Source: Streptomyces poonensis
GTDB taxonomy: Bacteria > Actinomycetota > Actinomycetes > Streptomycetales > Streptomycetaceae
Direction of reading: 5' to 3'
DNA length: 64,000 nucleotides
NCBI RefSeq assembly: GCF_014650915.1
Contig: NZ_BMVW01000001.1
Span: 310,001-374,000 of the forward strand
How positions within the stretch are numbered: position 1 is the first letter of the stretch; the number at the start of each line of letters is the position of its first letter. The notes under the pieces were generated by a model, which saw only the letters and a program-made list of their open reading frames with translations, was not told where the DNA came from and searched no databases. A program made the position numbers and the translations under genes. Positions 16,996-29,707 of the stretch are shown here, one piece after another.

Positions 16996-18195
16996 ATGTC
17001 CCTCCCCCGCCCGCACCGCTTCGACGTGTACGTCGCGCTGGCCGGGCTGCTCGGCGGGGTCCTGCTGTGGGCCATCGGCCTGGGCGTCCGGCCCGCGGAC
17101 GAGCCGATCGTGCTGTGGCCGGGCCGCTGGCCCCTCCTGGTGCCGCTCGCCGTGATGGCCGGCTGCGAGCTGCTGCGCCGGACCGCCCCGCGCACGGCCC
17201 TGCTCACCGGCACCGCCTCGCTGACCGTGGACACGCTCACGCAGGGCAGCCTGGTCACCGTCGTGATGTTCACCGACATCGTGTACGCGGCCGTCCTGTA
17301 CGGGCCGCCGGGCTCGGCCCGCCGCATCCCGTGGATCACCGGACTGCTCACGGTGGCGGCGACGGTGGTGCCGTTCGCGTTCTGGCGGGTGCCGGAGGCA
17401 CTGCTGATCGGTGTGATGGTCGGCATCGTGTCGTTCGCCCCGGCCTCCACCGGCCTGATCGTGCGCAACCACCGCAACGCCGCCGACGCCGCCCGCCTGC
17501 GCGCCGAGCAGACCGCCCTGCTCGCCGAGCGGGACCGCGTCGAGGCGGTCACCGCCGAACGCGCCCGGATGGCCCGCGAGCTGCACGACATGGTGGCCAA
17601 CCACCTGTCCGCGATCGCCATCCACGCAACGGCCGCCCTCTCCCTCGACGACCCGGAGACATCCCGTCAGGCCCTCGGCGTCATCCGGGAGAACAGCGTC
17701 GAAGGGCTCGCCGAGATGCGCCGCCTCATCGGCATCCTGCGGGACGACAGCGGTGACCTGGAGCCTGCCGCCTCGCCCACCCTGGACGGGCTGGGCGCGC
17801 TCGTCGAGGGCGCCCGCACCAACGGCCTCGACGTCACGCTCGACGCCTCCCCGGGCGACCCGCTGCCCGCCCCGGTGGAGCTGGCCGCGTACCGGATCGT
17901 GCAGGAGTCCCTCACCAACGCCCTCAAGCACGCCTGTCCAGGACGGGTCACGGTGTCGCTGGCCCGCCGGGACGGCTGCCTCGACATCGCCGTGACCAGC
18001 CCGTACGGCGACCGCGACGGCCCTCGCGCCCCCGGCTCGGGCGCCGGACTCGTCGGGATGCGGGAGCGGACCGCCCTGCTGGACGGCACCTTCGAGGCCG
18101 GCCCCGAGAGCTCCCCCGACGACCGCGCGGCCAAGGTCTGGGCCGTCCGCGCCACCCTGCCCACCACCTCGCACCCGCAAGGAGAAGCCGAATGA
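16996..18195 (+). CDS. NarL-family sensor histidine kinase
   Basis: This 399-residue membrane kinase has four to five N-terminal helices (about residues 10-155), a short coiled coil, and a HisKA_3 dimerisation box ERARMARELHDMV with His197. The ATPase domain has IVQESLTNALKHA (N box) and GAGLVGMRERTALL. It phosphorylates the response regulator encoded next, whose ATG overlaps this stop codon. No extracytoplasmic sensor domain is seen, so the signal may be sensed in the membrane. The ATG at 16996 is preferred over 16990 because GGGAG then lies about 7 nt away. Confidence 0.9.
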   Translation: MSLPRPHRFDVYVALAGLLGGVLLWAIGLGVRPADEPIVLWPGRWPLLVPLAVMAGCELLRRTAPRTALLTGTASLTVDTLTQGSLVTVVMFTDIVYAAVLYGPPGSARRIPWITGLLTVAATVVPFAFWRVPEALLIGVMVGIVSFAPASTGLIVRNHRNAADAARLRAEQTALLAERDRVEAVTAERARMARELHDMVANHLSAIAIHATAALSLDDPETSRQALGVIRENSVEGLAEMRRLIGILRDDSGDLEPAASPTLDGLGALVEGARTNGLDVTLDASPGDPLPAPVELAAYRIVQESLTNALKHACPGRVTVSLARRDGCLDIAVTSPYGDRDGPRAPGSGAGLVGMRERTALLDGTFEAGPESSPDDRAAKVWAVRATLPTTSHPQGEAE

Positions 18196-18833
18196 TCCGC
18201 GTGCTCGTCGCCGAGGACCAGTCCGCCGTACGTGCCGGGCTCGTGCTCATCCTGCGCAGCGCGCCCGACATCGAGGTGGTCGGCGAGGCCGCCGACGGCG
18301 AGCGGGCCGTGGCCCTGGCCCGTGAGCTCCGGCCGGACGTCGTCCTGATGGACATACAGATGCCGCGCCTGGACGGGGTGTCCGCGACCCGGCAGGTCGT
18401 CGCCGAGCAGCTGGCCGACGTCCTGGTGCTGACCACCTTCGACCTGGACGAGTACGTCTTCGGTGCGCTGCGGGCGGGCGCCTCCGGCTTCCTGCTCAAG
18501 AACACGGACGCGAAGGACCTGATCACGGCGGTGCGCACGGTCGCGGGCGGTGAGGGGCTGATCGCCCCGGCCGTCACCCGGCGGCTGATCACCGAGTTCG
18601 CCGCGAAGCCCGTACGGGAGCCGGCCCCCGATCCGTCCGTGCTCGACGCCCTCACCCGGCGCGAACGCGAGGTGCTGTCCTGTCTCGGCGAGGGCCTGTC
18701 GAACGCGGAGATCGCGACCCGGCTGGACATGGCGGAGGCCACGGTGAAAACGCATGTCAGCCGGTTGCTCGGCAAGCTGGAGCTGCGCAGCCGGGTGCAG
18801 GCGGCCGTGCTGGCTCAGGAGTTGGGGATCTGA
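18192..18833 (+). CDS. NarL/LuxR-family response regulator
   Basis: This 213-residue regulator is partner of the preceding kinase. The receiver domain has the acidic pocket AED (residues 7-9), phospho-acceptor Asp54 in VVLMDIQMP, and the Lys of FLLKNTDAKDL. The C-terminal LuxR helix-turn-helix runs from LTRREREVL to the end. It would bind DNA as a dimer. Targets are unknown; the membrane-protein pair across the divergent region is one candidate. Confidence 0.92.
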   Translation: MIRVLVAEDQSAVRAGLVLILRSAPDIEVVGEAADGERAVALARELRPDVVLMDIQMPRLDGVSATRQVVAEQLADVLVLTTFDLDEYVFGALRAGASGFLLKNTDAKDLITAVRTVAGGEGLIAPAVTRRLITEFAAKPVREPAPDPSVLDALTRREREVLSCLGEGLSNAEIATRLDMAEATVKTHVSRLLGKLELRSRVQAAVLAQELGI

Positions 18834-18885
18834 GCGAGAGGACGGCGACGGGGCCGGGCGACGCGGGGTGCGGTCCGGAGAGTAG

Positions 18886-18927
18886 TGGTCCAGACCTATT
18901 GACCGGTGGTACAGACCTTTCTATTCT
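18886..18927 (+). promoter_or_regulatory. chiC promoter with paired 12-bp chitinase direct repeats
   Basis: TGGTCCAGACCT (18886-18897) and TGGTACAGACCT (18907-18918) form the direct-repeat pair known from Streptomyces chitinase promoters. TTGACC (18899-18904) and TATTCT (18922-18927) give -35 and -10 boxes with a 17-nt spacer, so the repeats flank the -35. The first repeat is also close to the palindromic DasR site TGGTCTAGACCA. Chitin induction and N-acetylglucosamine control through DasR and a repeat-binding regulator are inferred. Confidence 0.8.
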
Positions 18928-18985
18928 CGCGGCACCGTGGGCATGAGGCTCAGTCATGCCCCCACCCCTGAAGAGGAGGCGCAGC

Positions 18986-20815
<1,830 letters not shown>

Positions 20816-20862
20816 CCCGCCCGATCAGCCCAACGGAGTAACGAAGAACCTCACGCGACATT

Positions 20863-20897
20863 GACGCTCCCTCGGACCTCCGGTCCGGGGGAGCGTC
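20863..20897 (+). terminator. chiC terminator
   Basis: A 16-bp stem (20863-20878 with 20882-20897) with one T-G pair and a 3-nt loop lies between the convergent chiC and DUF2550 genes. It is probably bidirectional. Confidence 0.85.
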
Positions 20898-20904
20898 GAC
20901 GTGA

Positions 20905-21357
20905 CTACGCCACATTCACTCGCTGGCCAGGCGGCGCGGCCTCGAGCCACGCCAGGAACCCGGTCAGCGCGTCCTCGCTCATGGCCAGCTCCAGCCTGGT
21001 GCCGCGGTGCTGGCAGGCGAGGACCACGGCGTCGGAGAGCAGTGCGAGCTCCTCCTCGCCCTCGGGCGTACGGCGCCCGGCCACCTCGATCGACGAGCGC
21101 TCCAGGATGCGGCGGGGGCGCGGGGCGTACGAGAAGACGCGGAACCATTCGATGCGGTCGCCGTTGTAGCGGGCGACGCCGTAGCTCCAGCCCTTGCCGT
21201 TCTCCTCGCCCTTCCCGGGTTTCTCCGGGGCGTCCCAGCGCAGGCTGCAGTCGAAGGTGCCGCCGGAGCGCTGGATCAGCCGGCGCCGAAGACCGAAGAC
21301 GAGGAGTCCCACCGCCACGAGCATGACCAGTCCGAACCCAGTCAGAAGGAGGACCAT
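20905..21357 (-). CDS. DUF2550-family membrane-anchored protein
   Basis: This 150-residue protein has one N-terminal membrane helix followed by GLRRRLIQRSGGTFDCSLRW. The C-terminal domain contains GWSYGVARYNGDRIEWFRVFSYAPRP. I recognise this as DUF2550, conserved in actinobacteria directly after the ATP synthase operon; its function is unknown. Two starts are possible: ATG 21357 (GGAGG 9 nt away) and ATG 21363 (3 nt away). A strong terminator separates it from atpC. Confidence 0.82.
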   Translation of the reverse strand: MVLLLTGFGLVMLVAVGLLVFGLRRRLIQRSGGTFDCSLRWDAPEKPGKGEENGKGWSYGVARYNGDRIEWFRVFSYAPRPRRILERSSIEVAGRRTPEGEEELALLSDAVVLACQHRGTRLELAMSEDALTGFLAWLEAAPPGQRVNVA

Positions 21358-21413
21358 CTTCATCGACCTCCTCGTCTCCTCGGTAACGGAACGTAAAAAA
21401 CACCCACATCTGC

Positions 21414-21461
21414 CTCAGCCGCGGCTGGGTCCGGATCGCTCCGGTCCCAGCCGCGGCTGAG
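21414..21461 (-). terminator. terminator of the ATP synthase operon
   Basis: A perfect 16-bp stem (21414-21429 with 21446-21461) lies downstream of atpC. Confidence 0.85.
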
Positions 21462-21518
21462 TCACAGCATCACATGGCGCTCCCCCAGTACCTTAAGGCT
21501 CTGGGAGACGCCCCCACG

Positions 21519-21893
21519 TCAGCGCGCCGCCGCCGCGCGTAGGCGAACGTCCGCGCGGCGCTCGGCGGCGGCGTCGCCCTCCGCCTTCGCGCGCTCCAGT
21601 TCCCGCTCCGTGCGCTGGACGTCGATCTCGTCCGACAGCTCGGCGATCTCGGCCAGCAGCGACAGCTTGTTGTCCGCGAACGAGACGAAACCGCCGTGCA
21701 CCGCGGCGACGACCGTCCCCCCGTCGCTCGTACGGATGGTCACCGGGCCCGACTCCAGCACACCGAGCAGCGGCTGGTGACCGGGCATGACGCCGATGTC
21801 GCCGGACGTGGTGCGCGCGACGACCAGGGTGGCCTCGCCGGACCAGACCTCTCGGTCGGCCGCGACCAGCGCGACGTGCAGCTCAGCAGCCAA
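21519..21893 (-). CDS. atpC: F1F0 ATP synthase epsilon subunit
   Basis: This 124-residue subunit has the N-terminal beta-barrel core (ELHVALVAADREVWSGEA, then GDIGVMPGHQPLLGVLESG). The C-terminal helical hairpin is Ala/Glu/Arg-rich. It couples rotation of the c-ring to F1 and can inhibit ATP hydrolysis. The start is read as TTG at 21893, with GAGGAG 5 nt upstream; a GTG at 21914 would precede this ribosome-binding site. It is the last gene of the operon, separated from atpD by a 232-nt gap with a strong hairpin. Confidence 0.92.
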   Translation of the reverse strand: MAAELHVALVAADREVWSGEATLVVARTTSGDIGVMPGHQPLLGVLESGPVTIRTSDGGTVVAAVHGGFVSFADNKLSLLAEIAELSDEIDVQRTERELERAKAEGDAAAERRADVRLRAAAAR

Positions 21894-22046
21894 GGTGGCT
21901 CCTCGGGTCACCACCCGGCGGTTCTGCCGGGTGTTGGGTCACAAGTCTAATAGGGCTCCGCGCGCCGAAGTACGCGGGCCCGCCCCGGTCTTGGCAGACC
22001 GGGGAAATCGGGGATTGCCCCCGGAAATTGCACCGGACGGCGTACG

Positions 22047-22090
22047 GAGGGGGACGGGTCGCACCTCAAGAGGTACGGTCCGTCCCCCTC
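22047..22090 (-). promoter_or_regulatory. intra-operon hairpin between atpD and atpC
   Basis: An 11-bp outer stem (22047-22057 with 22080-22090) encloses an inner ACCT/AGGT stem. It lies 36 nt after the atpD stop, in the only long gap (232 nt) between the F1 genes. It could be an mRNA-processing or attenuation site that sets epsilon below beta. Confidence 0.6.
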
Positions 22091-22125
22091 ACGCACACAT
22101 CACACCGTGCTCAGCAGCGCCGGCG

Positions 22126-24479
<2,354 letters not shown>

Positions 24480-24500
24480 GAGTCAGGTCCCTTCCTTACG

Positions 24501-26090
24501 TCACTTGGCGGCGGACGGAGCGTCCTCGCCGAGCAGCTTGCCGTCGGAGGTCTCGAACTGCTTCTTGAACTCCGCGATCGCGTCGGCGACGGCCGTCAGG
24601 GTGTCGTCCGACATCTTGCCGCCCTCCTTGATGGAGGTCATGAGGCCCTGCTCCTTGCGGTGCAGGAACTCCAGGAGCTCCGACTCGAAGCGGCGGATGT
24701 CGGCGACCGGGACGTCGTCCATCTTGCCGGTGGTGCCGGCCCACACGGAGACGACCTGGTCCTCGGTGGCCATCGGCTGGTACTGGTCCTGCTTCAGCAG
24801 CTCGACCATGCGCTGACCGCGCTCCAGCTGGGACTTCGACGCGGCGTCCAGGTCGGAACCGAAGGCGGCGAACGCCTCCAGCTCACGGAACTGGGCGAGG
24901 TCCACGCGAAGACGGCCGGAGACCTGCTTCATCGCCTTGTGCTGCGCGGAACCACCGACTCGGGAGACGGAGATACCGACGTTCAGCGCGGGACGCTGAC
25001 CGGCGTTGAACAGGTCCGACTCCAGGAAGCACTGGCCGTCGGTGATGGAGATGACGTTGGTCGGGATGAACGCCGAGACGTCGTTGGCCTTCGTCTCGAC
25101 GATCGGCAGACCGGTCATCGAGCCCTTGCCCATGTCGTCCGAGAGCTTCGCGCAGCGCTCGAGCAGACGGGAGTGCAGGTAGAAGACGTCACCCGGGTAG
25201 GCCTCACGGCCCGGCGGGCGGCGCAGCAGCAGCGACACGGCGCGGTAGGCGTCGGCCTGCTTCGAGAGGTCGTCGAAGATGATGAGGACGTGCTTGCCCT
25301 CGTACATCCAGTGCTGGCCGATGGCCGAGCCGGTGTACGGCGCCAGGTACTTGAAGCCGGCCGGGTCGGACGCCGGGGCGGCGACGATGGTCGTGTACTC
25401 CAGCGCGCCGTTCTCCTCCAGCGCGCGGCGGACCGACGCGATGGTGGAGCCCTTCTGGCCGATGGCGACGTAGATGCAGCGGACCTGCTTGTTCACGTCG
25501 CCCGAGCGCCAGTTGTCGCGCTGGTTGATGATCGTGTCGACGGCCAGGGCGGTCTTGCCGGTCTGGCGGTCACCGATGATCAGCTGGCGCTGGCCGCGGC
25601 CGATCGGGGTCATGGCGTCGACGGCCTTGTAGCCGGTCTCCATCGGCTCGTGCACCGACTTGCGCTGCATGACCGTGGGGGCCTGCAGCTCGAGGGCGCG
25701 GCGGCCGACGGTGTCGATCTCGCCGAGGCCGTCGATCGGGTTGCCGAGCGGGTCGACGACACGGCCGAGGTAGCCGTCGCCGACGGCGACCGACAGGACC
25801 TCGCCGGTGCGGGTGACCGGCTGGCCCTCCTCGACGCCGCTGAACTCACCGAGGACGATGGCGCCGATCTCGCGCTCTTCCAGGTTCAGCGCCAGGCCGA
25901 GGGTGCCGTCCTCGAACTTCAGCAGTTCGTTGGCCATGGCCGAGGGGAGTCCCTCGACCCTCGCGACGCCGTCGCCGGCCGTGGTGACCGTGCCGACCTC
26001 CTCGCGCGAGGCCGCGTCCGGCTTGTACGACTGGACGAAGTTCTCCAGCGCGTCCCGGATCTCCTCCGGCCGGATCGTGAGCTCCGCCAT
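24501..26090 (-). CDS. atpA: F1F0 ATP synthase alpha subunit
   Basis: This 529-residue subunit begins [18 protein letters not shown]. It has the P-loop GDRQTGKTA, the conserved [22 protein letters not shown] and SITDGQ. It forms the non-catalytic nucleotide sites of F1. The ATG at 26090 is preceded by AGGGA; 13 additional in-frame residues upstream are not family-like. It carries the extended C-terminus seen in other actinobacteria. Confidence 0.97.
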   Translation of the reverse strand: MAELTIRPEEIRDALENFVQSYKPDAASREEVGTVTTAGDGVARVEGLPSAMANELLKFEDGTLGLALNLEEREIGAIVLGEFSGVEEGQPVTRTGEVLSVAVGDGYLGRVVDPLGNPIDGLGEIDTVGRRALELQAPTVMQRKSVHEPMETGYKAVDAMTPIGRGQRQLIIGDRQTGKTALAVDTIINQRDNWRSGDVNKQVRCIYVAIGQKGSTIASVRRALEENGALEYTTIVAAPASDPAGFKYLAPYTGSAIGQHWMYEGKHVLIIFDDLSKQADAYRAVSLLLRRPPGREAYPGDVFYLHSRLLERCAKLSDDMGKGSMTGLPIVETKANDVSAFIPTNVISITDGQCFLESDLFNAGQRPALNVGISVSRVGGSAQHKAMKQVSGRLRVDLAQFRELEAFAAFGSDLDAASKSQLERGQRMVELLKQDQYQPMATEDQVVSVWAGTTGKMDDVPVADIRRFESELLEFLHRKEQGLMTSIKEGGKMSDDTLTAVADAIAEFKKQFETSDGKLLGEDAPSAAK

Positions 26091-26216
26091 CTGGGTTCCC
26101 TGCTCTCCTTGTTGGGCCCGAAGTTTCACTTAGGGGGGATGGGGACTCCCCCCTTAAGGAGGTGAATCCTCTGCACGGCCCAACGCGGGCCGTAGTACTA
26201 CGTATGCGGTTTGCTG

Positions 26217-27032
26217 CTAGCTCGCCAGGCGGCGGGCGGCGTCCTCGAGGCGGTCCGCGAGGGAGCCGTTGATGACCTCGTCACCGACCTGCACCCGGAT
26301 GCCGCCGACGACCTCGGGGTCCACGTCGAGGTTGAGGTGCATCGCGCGGCCGTAGAGCTTCGCCAGGGCGGCGCCGAGGCGCTGCCGCTGTGTGTCGCTC
26401 AGCGGGACCGCCGACGTGACGACGGCGACCATGCGGTTCCGGCGCTCGGCGGCGAGCTTGGAGAGGGACTCGAGTCCCGATTCCAGGCTACGTCCCCGGG
26501 GTGCGGTCACAAGGCGCGTCACCAGACGCTCGGTCGTGGCGTTCGCACGGCCGCCGAGCAGGCTGCGCAGCAGCTCCGTCTTGGCGGTGCCGCTCGCGGA
26601 GCGGTTGGTCAGCGCGGCCCGCAGCTCCGTGTTGGAGGAGATGATCCGGCCGAACCGGAACAGCTCGTCCTCCACGTCGTCGAGCGCGTTCGCCCGCTGG
26701 GCCGCCGTGAAGTCGGCCGTGTCGGCCAGCTCCTCCAGGGCGTCCACCAGGTCGCGCGGCTGCGACCAGCGGCTGCGCACCATGCCGGTCACCAGGTCGG
26801 CGGCGGGGCCGCTGACCTGTCCGCCGAGCAGGCGCTGGGCCAGTTCGGCCTTGGCCTCACCGGCCTGCGCCGGGTCGGTGAGGACCCGACGCAAGCTGAC
26901 CTCGCGGTCGAGCAGCGCGGTGACGGCGGCCAGCTCGTCGGCGAGCGCGGCGGCGTCGACCGAGGTGCTGTCGGTCAGCGCGTCCAGGCGCTCACGTGCG
27001 GCCGTCAGGGCCTCGCGGCTCGCTCCGTTCAT
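26217..27032 (-). CDS. atpH: F1F0 ATP synthase delta subunit
   Basis: This 271-residue peripheral-stalk subunit is longer than the usual 180 residues of other bacteria, as expected for actinobacteria. The conserved C-terminal part reads VVTSAVPLSDTQRQRLGAALAKLYGRAMHLNLDVDPEVVGGIRV. It links the b subunit to the top of alpha3beta3. The ATG overlaps the atpF stop codon (ATGA). Confidence 0.94.
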   Translation of the reverse strand: MNGASREALTAARERLDALTDSTSVDAAALADELAAVTALLDREVSLRRVLTDPAQAGEAKAELAQRLLGGQVSGPAADLVTGMVRSRWSQPRDLVDALEELADTADFTAAQRANALDDVEDELFRFGRIISSNTELRAALTNRSASGTAKTELLRSLLGGRANATTERLVTRLVTAPRGRSLESGLESLSKLAAERRNRMVAVVTSAVPLSDTQRQRLGAALAKLYGRAMHLNLDVDPEVVGGIRVQVGDEVINGSLADRLEDAARRLAS

Positions 27033-27577
27033 CGCGTGGCCTCGGCCTTCTCCTCGAGCTCGTCGAGGAAGCGGTCGATCACACGGCTCTGCCGGGCGTG
27101 GTCCTCGAGGGACTCACCGACGAGCTTGCCGGCCAGGTCGGTGGCGAGCTTGCCGACGTCCTGCCGGAGCGAGGAAGCCGCGGCCTTGCGGTCGGCCTCG
27201 ATCTGGGCGTGACCGGCGGCGACGATCTCCTCGCGCTGCCGCTGGCCTTCCGCACGCATCTCGGCGATGAGCTGGGCACCCTGCTCCTGCGCCTCCTGGC
27301 GCAGACGCGCGGCCTCGTGCCGGGCCTCGGCGAGCTGAGCCTTGTACTGCTCGAGCACGCTCTGGGCCTCGACCTTCATGGCGTCGGCCTCTTCGATACC
27401 GCCTTCGATCGCCGCGCGGCGCTCGTCCAGAACCTTGTTGATGTTCGGGAGGAGCTTCTTCCAGAAGACGAAGAAGACGATGGCGAAGGCGACAGCGCCG
27501 ACGAGCAGCTCGGGGCCCGGCGGGATGAGCGGGTTCTGCTCTTCCTCGGCCGCCAGCTGAACCAGGTTGGCGATCAC
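27029..27577 (-). CDS. atpF: F1F0 ATP synthase b subunit
   Basis: This 182-residue subunit has one N-terminal membrane helix (ELLVGAVAFAIVFFVFWKKLLP) and a long Glu/Ala/Gln/Arg coiled coil. It is the stator stalk that holds F1 against the a subunit. The start is GTG at 27577. Confidence 0.95.
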   Translation of the reverse strand: MIANLVQLAAEEEQNPLIPPGPELLVGAVAFAIVFFVFWKKLLPNINKVLDERRAAIEGGIEEADAMKVEAQSVLEQYKAQLAEARHEAARLRQEAQEQGAQLIAEMRAEGQRQREEIVAAGHAQIEADRKAAASSLRQDVGKLATDLAGKLVGESLEDHARQSRVIDRFLDELEEKAEATR

Positions 27578-27617
27578 ATCAGTGCCTTCCGTTGAAAGGT
27601 TTGCTCGTCAGGGTTCG

Positions 27618-27926
<309 letters not shown>

Positions 27927-28745
27927 TCAGTGGTGCTCGGCGAGAGCGCCCTGGATGTACGAGCAGGCGAGCAGCACGAAGACGTACGCCTGGACGGCCT
28001 GCACGAAAAGCTCGAAGAGGATCATGACGATGGTCATGATGAAGGAGACGCCGGCCGCCGGGATCATGTAGCTGTTCAGCAGGTACCACGAGGCGACGGT
28101 GAACATGACCAGCATCAGGTGGCCGGCGAACATGTTGGCGAACAGTCGGACCGCGTGGGTGAAGGGGCGGACCAGCAGGTTCGAGAAGAACTCGATGACC
28201 ACCACGAGCGGCAGCACCGCGCCCAGCGACTTGTCGTAGCCGGTGACGTTCTTGAAGAAGCCGACGAAGCCGTGTCGCTTGAAGGTCAGCCCGACCCAGA
28301 CGACCCAGACGATGGCCGCGAGGACCGCCGGGTAGGCGATGATCGACGACACCGGGAACTGGGCCAGCGGGATCACGGACCAGATGTTCATGATCCAGAT
28401 GAAGAAGAAGAGCGAGACCATCAGGGGGACGTACTTCTCGCCCTCCTTCTTGCCGAGGGTCTCGTAGACGATGCTGCGGCGGACGAAGTCGTAACCGGCC
28501 TCGGCGACCATCTGCAGCTTGCCGGGGACCACCTTGGCCTTGCCGAAGGCGGCGTAGAAGAAGGTGATGACCAGCAGGGTGGTGATGAGCGCGAGCAGCA
28601 TCACCTTGTTGAACTCGAAGCCGCCGACCGTGGCGATCGGCTTGAAGAGGAACGAGTGCAGGCCCGGAGCCGGGAAGCCACAGCCGTTGTCGGACAGGAT
28701 GCGGCAATCCCAGTCGAAGGCGAGCTGGGTCATGTCAGCACTCAC
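27927..28745 (-). CDS. atpB: F1F0 ATP synthase a subunit
   Basis: This 272-residue proton-channel subunit has about six membrane helices. The essential Arg is in helix four (FTHAVRLFANMFAGHLMLV), and the C-terminal helix reads FVQAVQAYVFVLLACSYI. The GTG at 28745 has GGAG 6 nt upstream, which favours it over the longer frame. A 225-nt gap separates it from atpI. Confidence 0.95.
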   Translation of the reverse strand: MSADMTQLAFDWDCRILSDNGCGFPAPGLHSFLFKPIATVGGFEFNKVMLLALITTLLVITFFYAAFGKAKVVPGKLQMVAEAGYDFVRRSIVYETLGKKEGEKYVPLMVSLFFFIWIMNIWSVIPLAQFPVSSIIAYPAVLAAIVWVVWVGLTFKRHGFVGFFKNVTGYDKSLGAVLPLVVVIEFFSNLLVRPFTHAVRLFANMFAGHLMLVMFTVASWYLLNSYMIPAAGVSFIMTIVMILFELFVQAVQAYVFVLLACSYIQGALAEHH

Positions 28746-28970
28746 CGCGGGCTCCTTCGGCGTGACGCATAGGTTCGGCAACCTCGTTGTGTCGGCGCGG
28801 CGCGCAGCCGCGGGTCGGCACCGGACTGGTGTTTCGGATGTGGTGGCGGCCGGGGGGCTTCGAGCCTCGCGATCGAGCAGGCGTCAGCTCAGATGCCCGC
28901 GCCCGCGATGCCGCAGTTGGCACCGGACGATAGCAGGACTTCTGACACGCACTTATCCCGGCCCTACCTC

Positions 28971-29408
28971 TCACGACGAGTGCCCCGACTTTTCGGGCTT
29001 GCCGCCCGTGGAGGAATCGGGTTCGACGTAGAGGATCTTGGCCTTCATATGGGCACGCGTCTGAGCGGCGATCCACGCGAGAGTGGTGGCGACGAGCGTG
29101 ATCGCGAAGACCTTGGGATGGAACAGCGTGGTGTCCTTGAACACGCTCAGGAAGACGAACAGCAGCAGGATCTGTGCCGCGTAGAGCATCAGCCCCATCA
29201 TCTGGAACAGATGCGGAAGCGATTTGGCAGTGCGCTGCAGGACATAGAGCCCGATCCCCATGAAGAGGATCGTGACCACCGCCGCCACGATGGCACCGAT
29301 CACCCCCTTGCCGCCCGCGACCACACCACCGACAACGGCGGCGATCGCGCCGACGGCAGCCGTGGGCACGGCAGCCTGAAGCAGGATCCGGACGTCGTTG
29401 GACGGCAT
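28971..29408 (-). CDS. atpI: AtpI-like membrane protein
   Basis: This 145-residue protein has four hydrophobic helices and a charged C-terminus, and is the first gene of the atp operon. It matches the position and topology of AtpI, a factor thought to help c-ring assembly or ion supply. Primary sequence of this group is poorly conserved, so the assignment rests mainly on position. The ATG at 29408 has GGAG upstream. Confidence 0.85.
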   Translation of the reverse strand: MPSNDVRILLQAAVPTAAVGAIAAVVGGVVAGGKGVIGAIVAAVVTILFMGIGLYVLQRTAKSLPHLFQMMGLMLYAAQILLLFVFLSVFKDTTLFHPKVFAITLVATTLAWIAAQTRAHMKAKILYVEPDSSTGGKPEKSGHSS

Positions 29409-29707
29409 GGCGGCAACTCCGCTTTTTCACAGGGGGCAGGGTGTCGTCATGGACGAGCGTAGTCCCGGGCGAGAGAGATTCCCCTCCGGCTCTGGACCGT
29501 CTCACTGCGGTCCTTCGGCTCCATCCCGGGGTCTCGTGAACCGTATCACAAACTATTTGATGAGGTCTTTACCTGGCTGGTGTGCCCGGCGTCACACATG
29601 AGAGTGACCCTGCACGTCTGCGCTGAAACGGCGCCCACTTGTCTGGTATTGGGGCACTTTGCGCTCCCCGCGCCGGGTCAAGCATTAGTCAGATTCTTAC
29701 CTTGGCG
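29409..29707. other. 299-nt gap holding the atp operon promoter region
   Basis: No gene is supported here. The stretch 29540-29580 is unusually AT-rich for this genome and is the likely promoter region of the atp operon; I could not assign clear -35 and -10 boxes. A short 6-bp hairpin (29494-29499 with 29508-29513) is present. Confidence 0.45.
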
